Shown here: positions 5,213 through 5,652 of the stretch, in pieces | Layout: each line of letters starts with the position of its first letter | How positions within the stretch are numbered: the first letter of the stretch is position 1 | DNA from: an uncultured Azospirillum sp. | GTDB taxonomy: Bacteria > Pseudomonadota > Alphaproteobacteria > Azospirillales > Azospirillaceae | NCBI RefSeq assembly: GCF_946480385.1 | Contig: NZ_CAMLJP010000185.1 | Location: 1-5,652, forward strand | Direction of reading: 5' to 3' | Length of the DNA stretch: 5,652 nt | Made by a program: the position numbers and the translations under genes | The notes under the pieces: generated by a model | What the model was told of the DNA's origin: nothing | Seen by the model: only the letters and a program-made list of their open reading frames with translations | The model's database searches: none

Positions 5213-5652
5213 ATGGCAAGTCCTGTCCTGTCCGCCATTCCCGCCCGTCCGCTCGCGAAGTTGGAAGCCGGAAAGCAGTTCGTCATCTCGTCGGATTTCA
5301 CGCCCTCTGGCGATCAGCCGAATGCGATTGAGGAACTGACCGCCGGTCTGCGGCAGGGCGAGAAGGATCAGGTGCTGCTGGGCGTCACCGGGTCGGGCAA
5401 GACCTTCACCATGGCGCACGTCATCCAGACGGTGCAGCGTCCGACGCTGATCCTGGCGCCGAACAAAACGCTGGCGGCGCAGCTGTATGGCGAGATGAAG
5501 TCCTTCTTCCCCAACAATGCGGTGGAATACTTTGTCTCCTATTACGACTATTACCAGCCGGAAGCCTACGTCCCGCGTACCGACACCTATATCGAGAAGG
5601 AATCCTCGATCAACGAGCAGATCGACCGCATGCGCCACTCGGCGACGCGGGC
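5213..5652 (+). CDS. uvrB: UvrABC excinuclease subunit B, N-terminal part (partial)
   Basis: The frame opens at ATG 5213 and runs off the window after 146 codons. UvrB is the DNA-damage-verifying helicase of nucleotide excision repair. It is loaded by UvrA and positions UvrC for incision. After a short variable leader, [14 protein letters not shown] (residues 29-42) is the conserved Q-motif region. Walker A is GVTGSGKT (57-64), and [12 protein letters not shown] follows. [16 protein letters not shown] (106-121) leads into the beta-hairpin that clamps one DNA strand, and [17 protein letters not shown] follows. Everything visible matches the family without gaps. The leader has no clear Shine-Dalgarno. 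The ATG is chosen because it is the first in-frame start before the conserved region and sits well behind the TATAAT. The helicase motifs beyond motif I lie outside the window. Confidence 0.97.
   Translation, partial: MASPVLSAIPARPLAKLEAGKQFVISSDFTPSGDQPNAIEELTAGLRQGEKDQVLLGVTGSGKTFTMAHVIQTVQRPTLILAPNKTLAAQLYGEMKSFFPNNAVEYFVSYYDYYQPEAYVPRTDTYIEKESSINEQIDRMRHSATR

Noticed and set aside
3636..5219. 527-codon open frame on the - strand opposite the phosphotransferase operon
   Set aside because: It has the same artefact pattern: arginine/proline-rich text with no recognisable domain, crossing the operon, the hairpin and the uvrB promoter.
1..5652. CRISPR array, tRNA/rRNA, insertion sequence, prophage, toxin-antitoxin or restriction system
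   Set aside because: I read both strands and saw no regularly spaced repeats, RNA-gene signatures, transposase or integrase motifs, or paired defence genes. The content is ordinary chromosomal housekeeping and envelope genes.

Overview
The window is GC-rich chromosomal DNA that looks alphaproteobacterial, most likely Azospirillum or a close Rhodospirillales relative. The codon bias, the split glycine dehydrogenase (GcvPB), the GH17-GT2 glucan synthase and the EcfG-like and LexA-like promoter motifs all fit. The genus is an inference from recall, not from a search.

Layout from left to right. Positions 1-222 hold the last 73 codons of gcvPB (glycine cleavage P-protein subunit 2, + strand). A pair of inverted C/G-rich hairpin units (243-347) fills the gap to a convergent 71-aa, highly charged, TPR-like small protein on the - strand (355-570). 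The divergent region 571-758 separates this gene from a large + strand gene (759-3404). That gene encodes an 881-aa membrane protein joining an extracytoplasmic GH17 glucanase/transglucosylase module to a cytoplasmic GT2 processive glycosyltransferase, like the NdvB-type beta-1,3-glucan synthases. A near-perfect intrinsic terminator follows it (3429-3473). Next is a two-gene operon with overlapping stop and start: an APH-fold phosphotransferase of the ACAD10/11-like type (3603-4685) and a DUF6285-like protein (4685-5077). A strong hairpin (5091-5126) ends that unit. A promoter region with a perfect TATAAT and a candidate LexA box leads into uvrB (5213 to the window edge).

How the genes relate. 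There is no single pathway across the window. It holds at least five transcription units with well-marked boundaries. The most interesting regulatory observation is the divergent region 571-758. Both directions carry a one-mismatch match to the alphaproteobacterial general-stress (EcfG) promoter GGAAC-N16/17-CGTT, with the -35 boxes back to back around an AAAAAATTTTT tract. If real, this would couple a hydrophilin-like small protein and a periplasmic glucan synthase to the general stress response. The second is a GTTC-N7-GCTC candidate SOS box overlapping the -35 region of uvrB.

No CRISPR array, tRNA, rRNA, insertion sequence or phage gene was seen. No wholly novel multi-gene system is evident. 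The long - strand open frames opposite the glucan synthase and the phosphotransferase are composition artefacts of GC-rich coding DNA.
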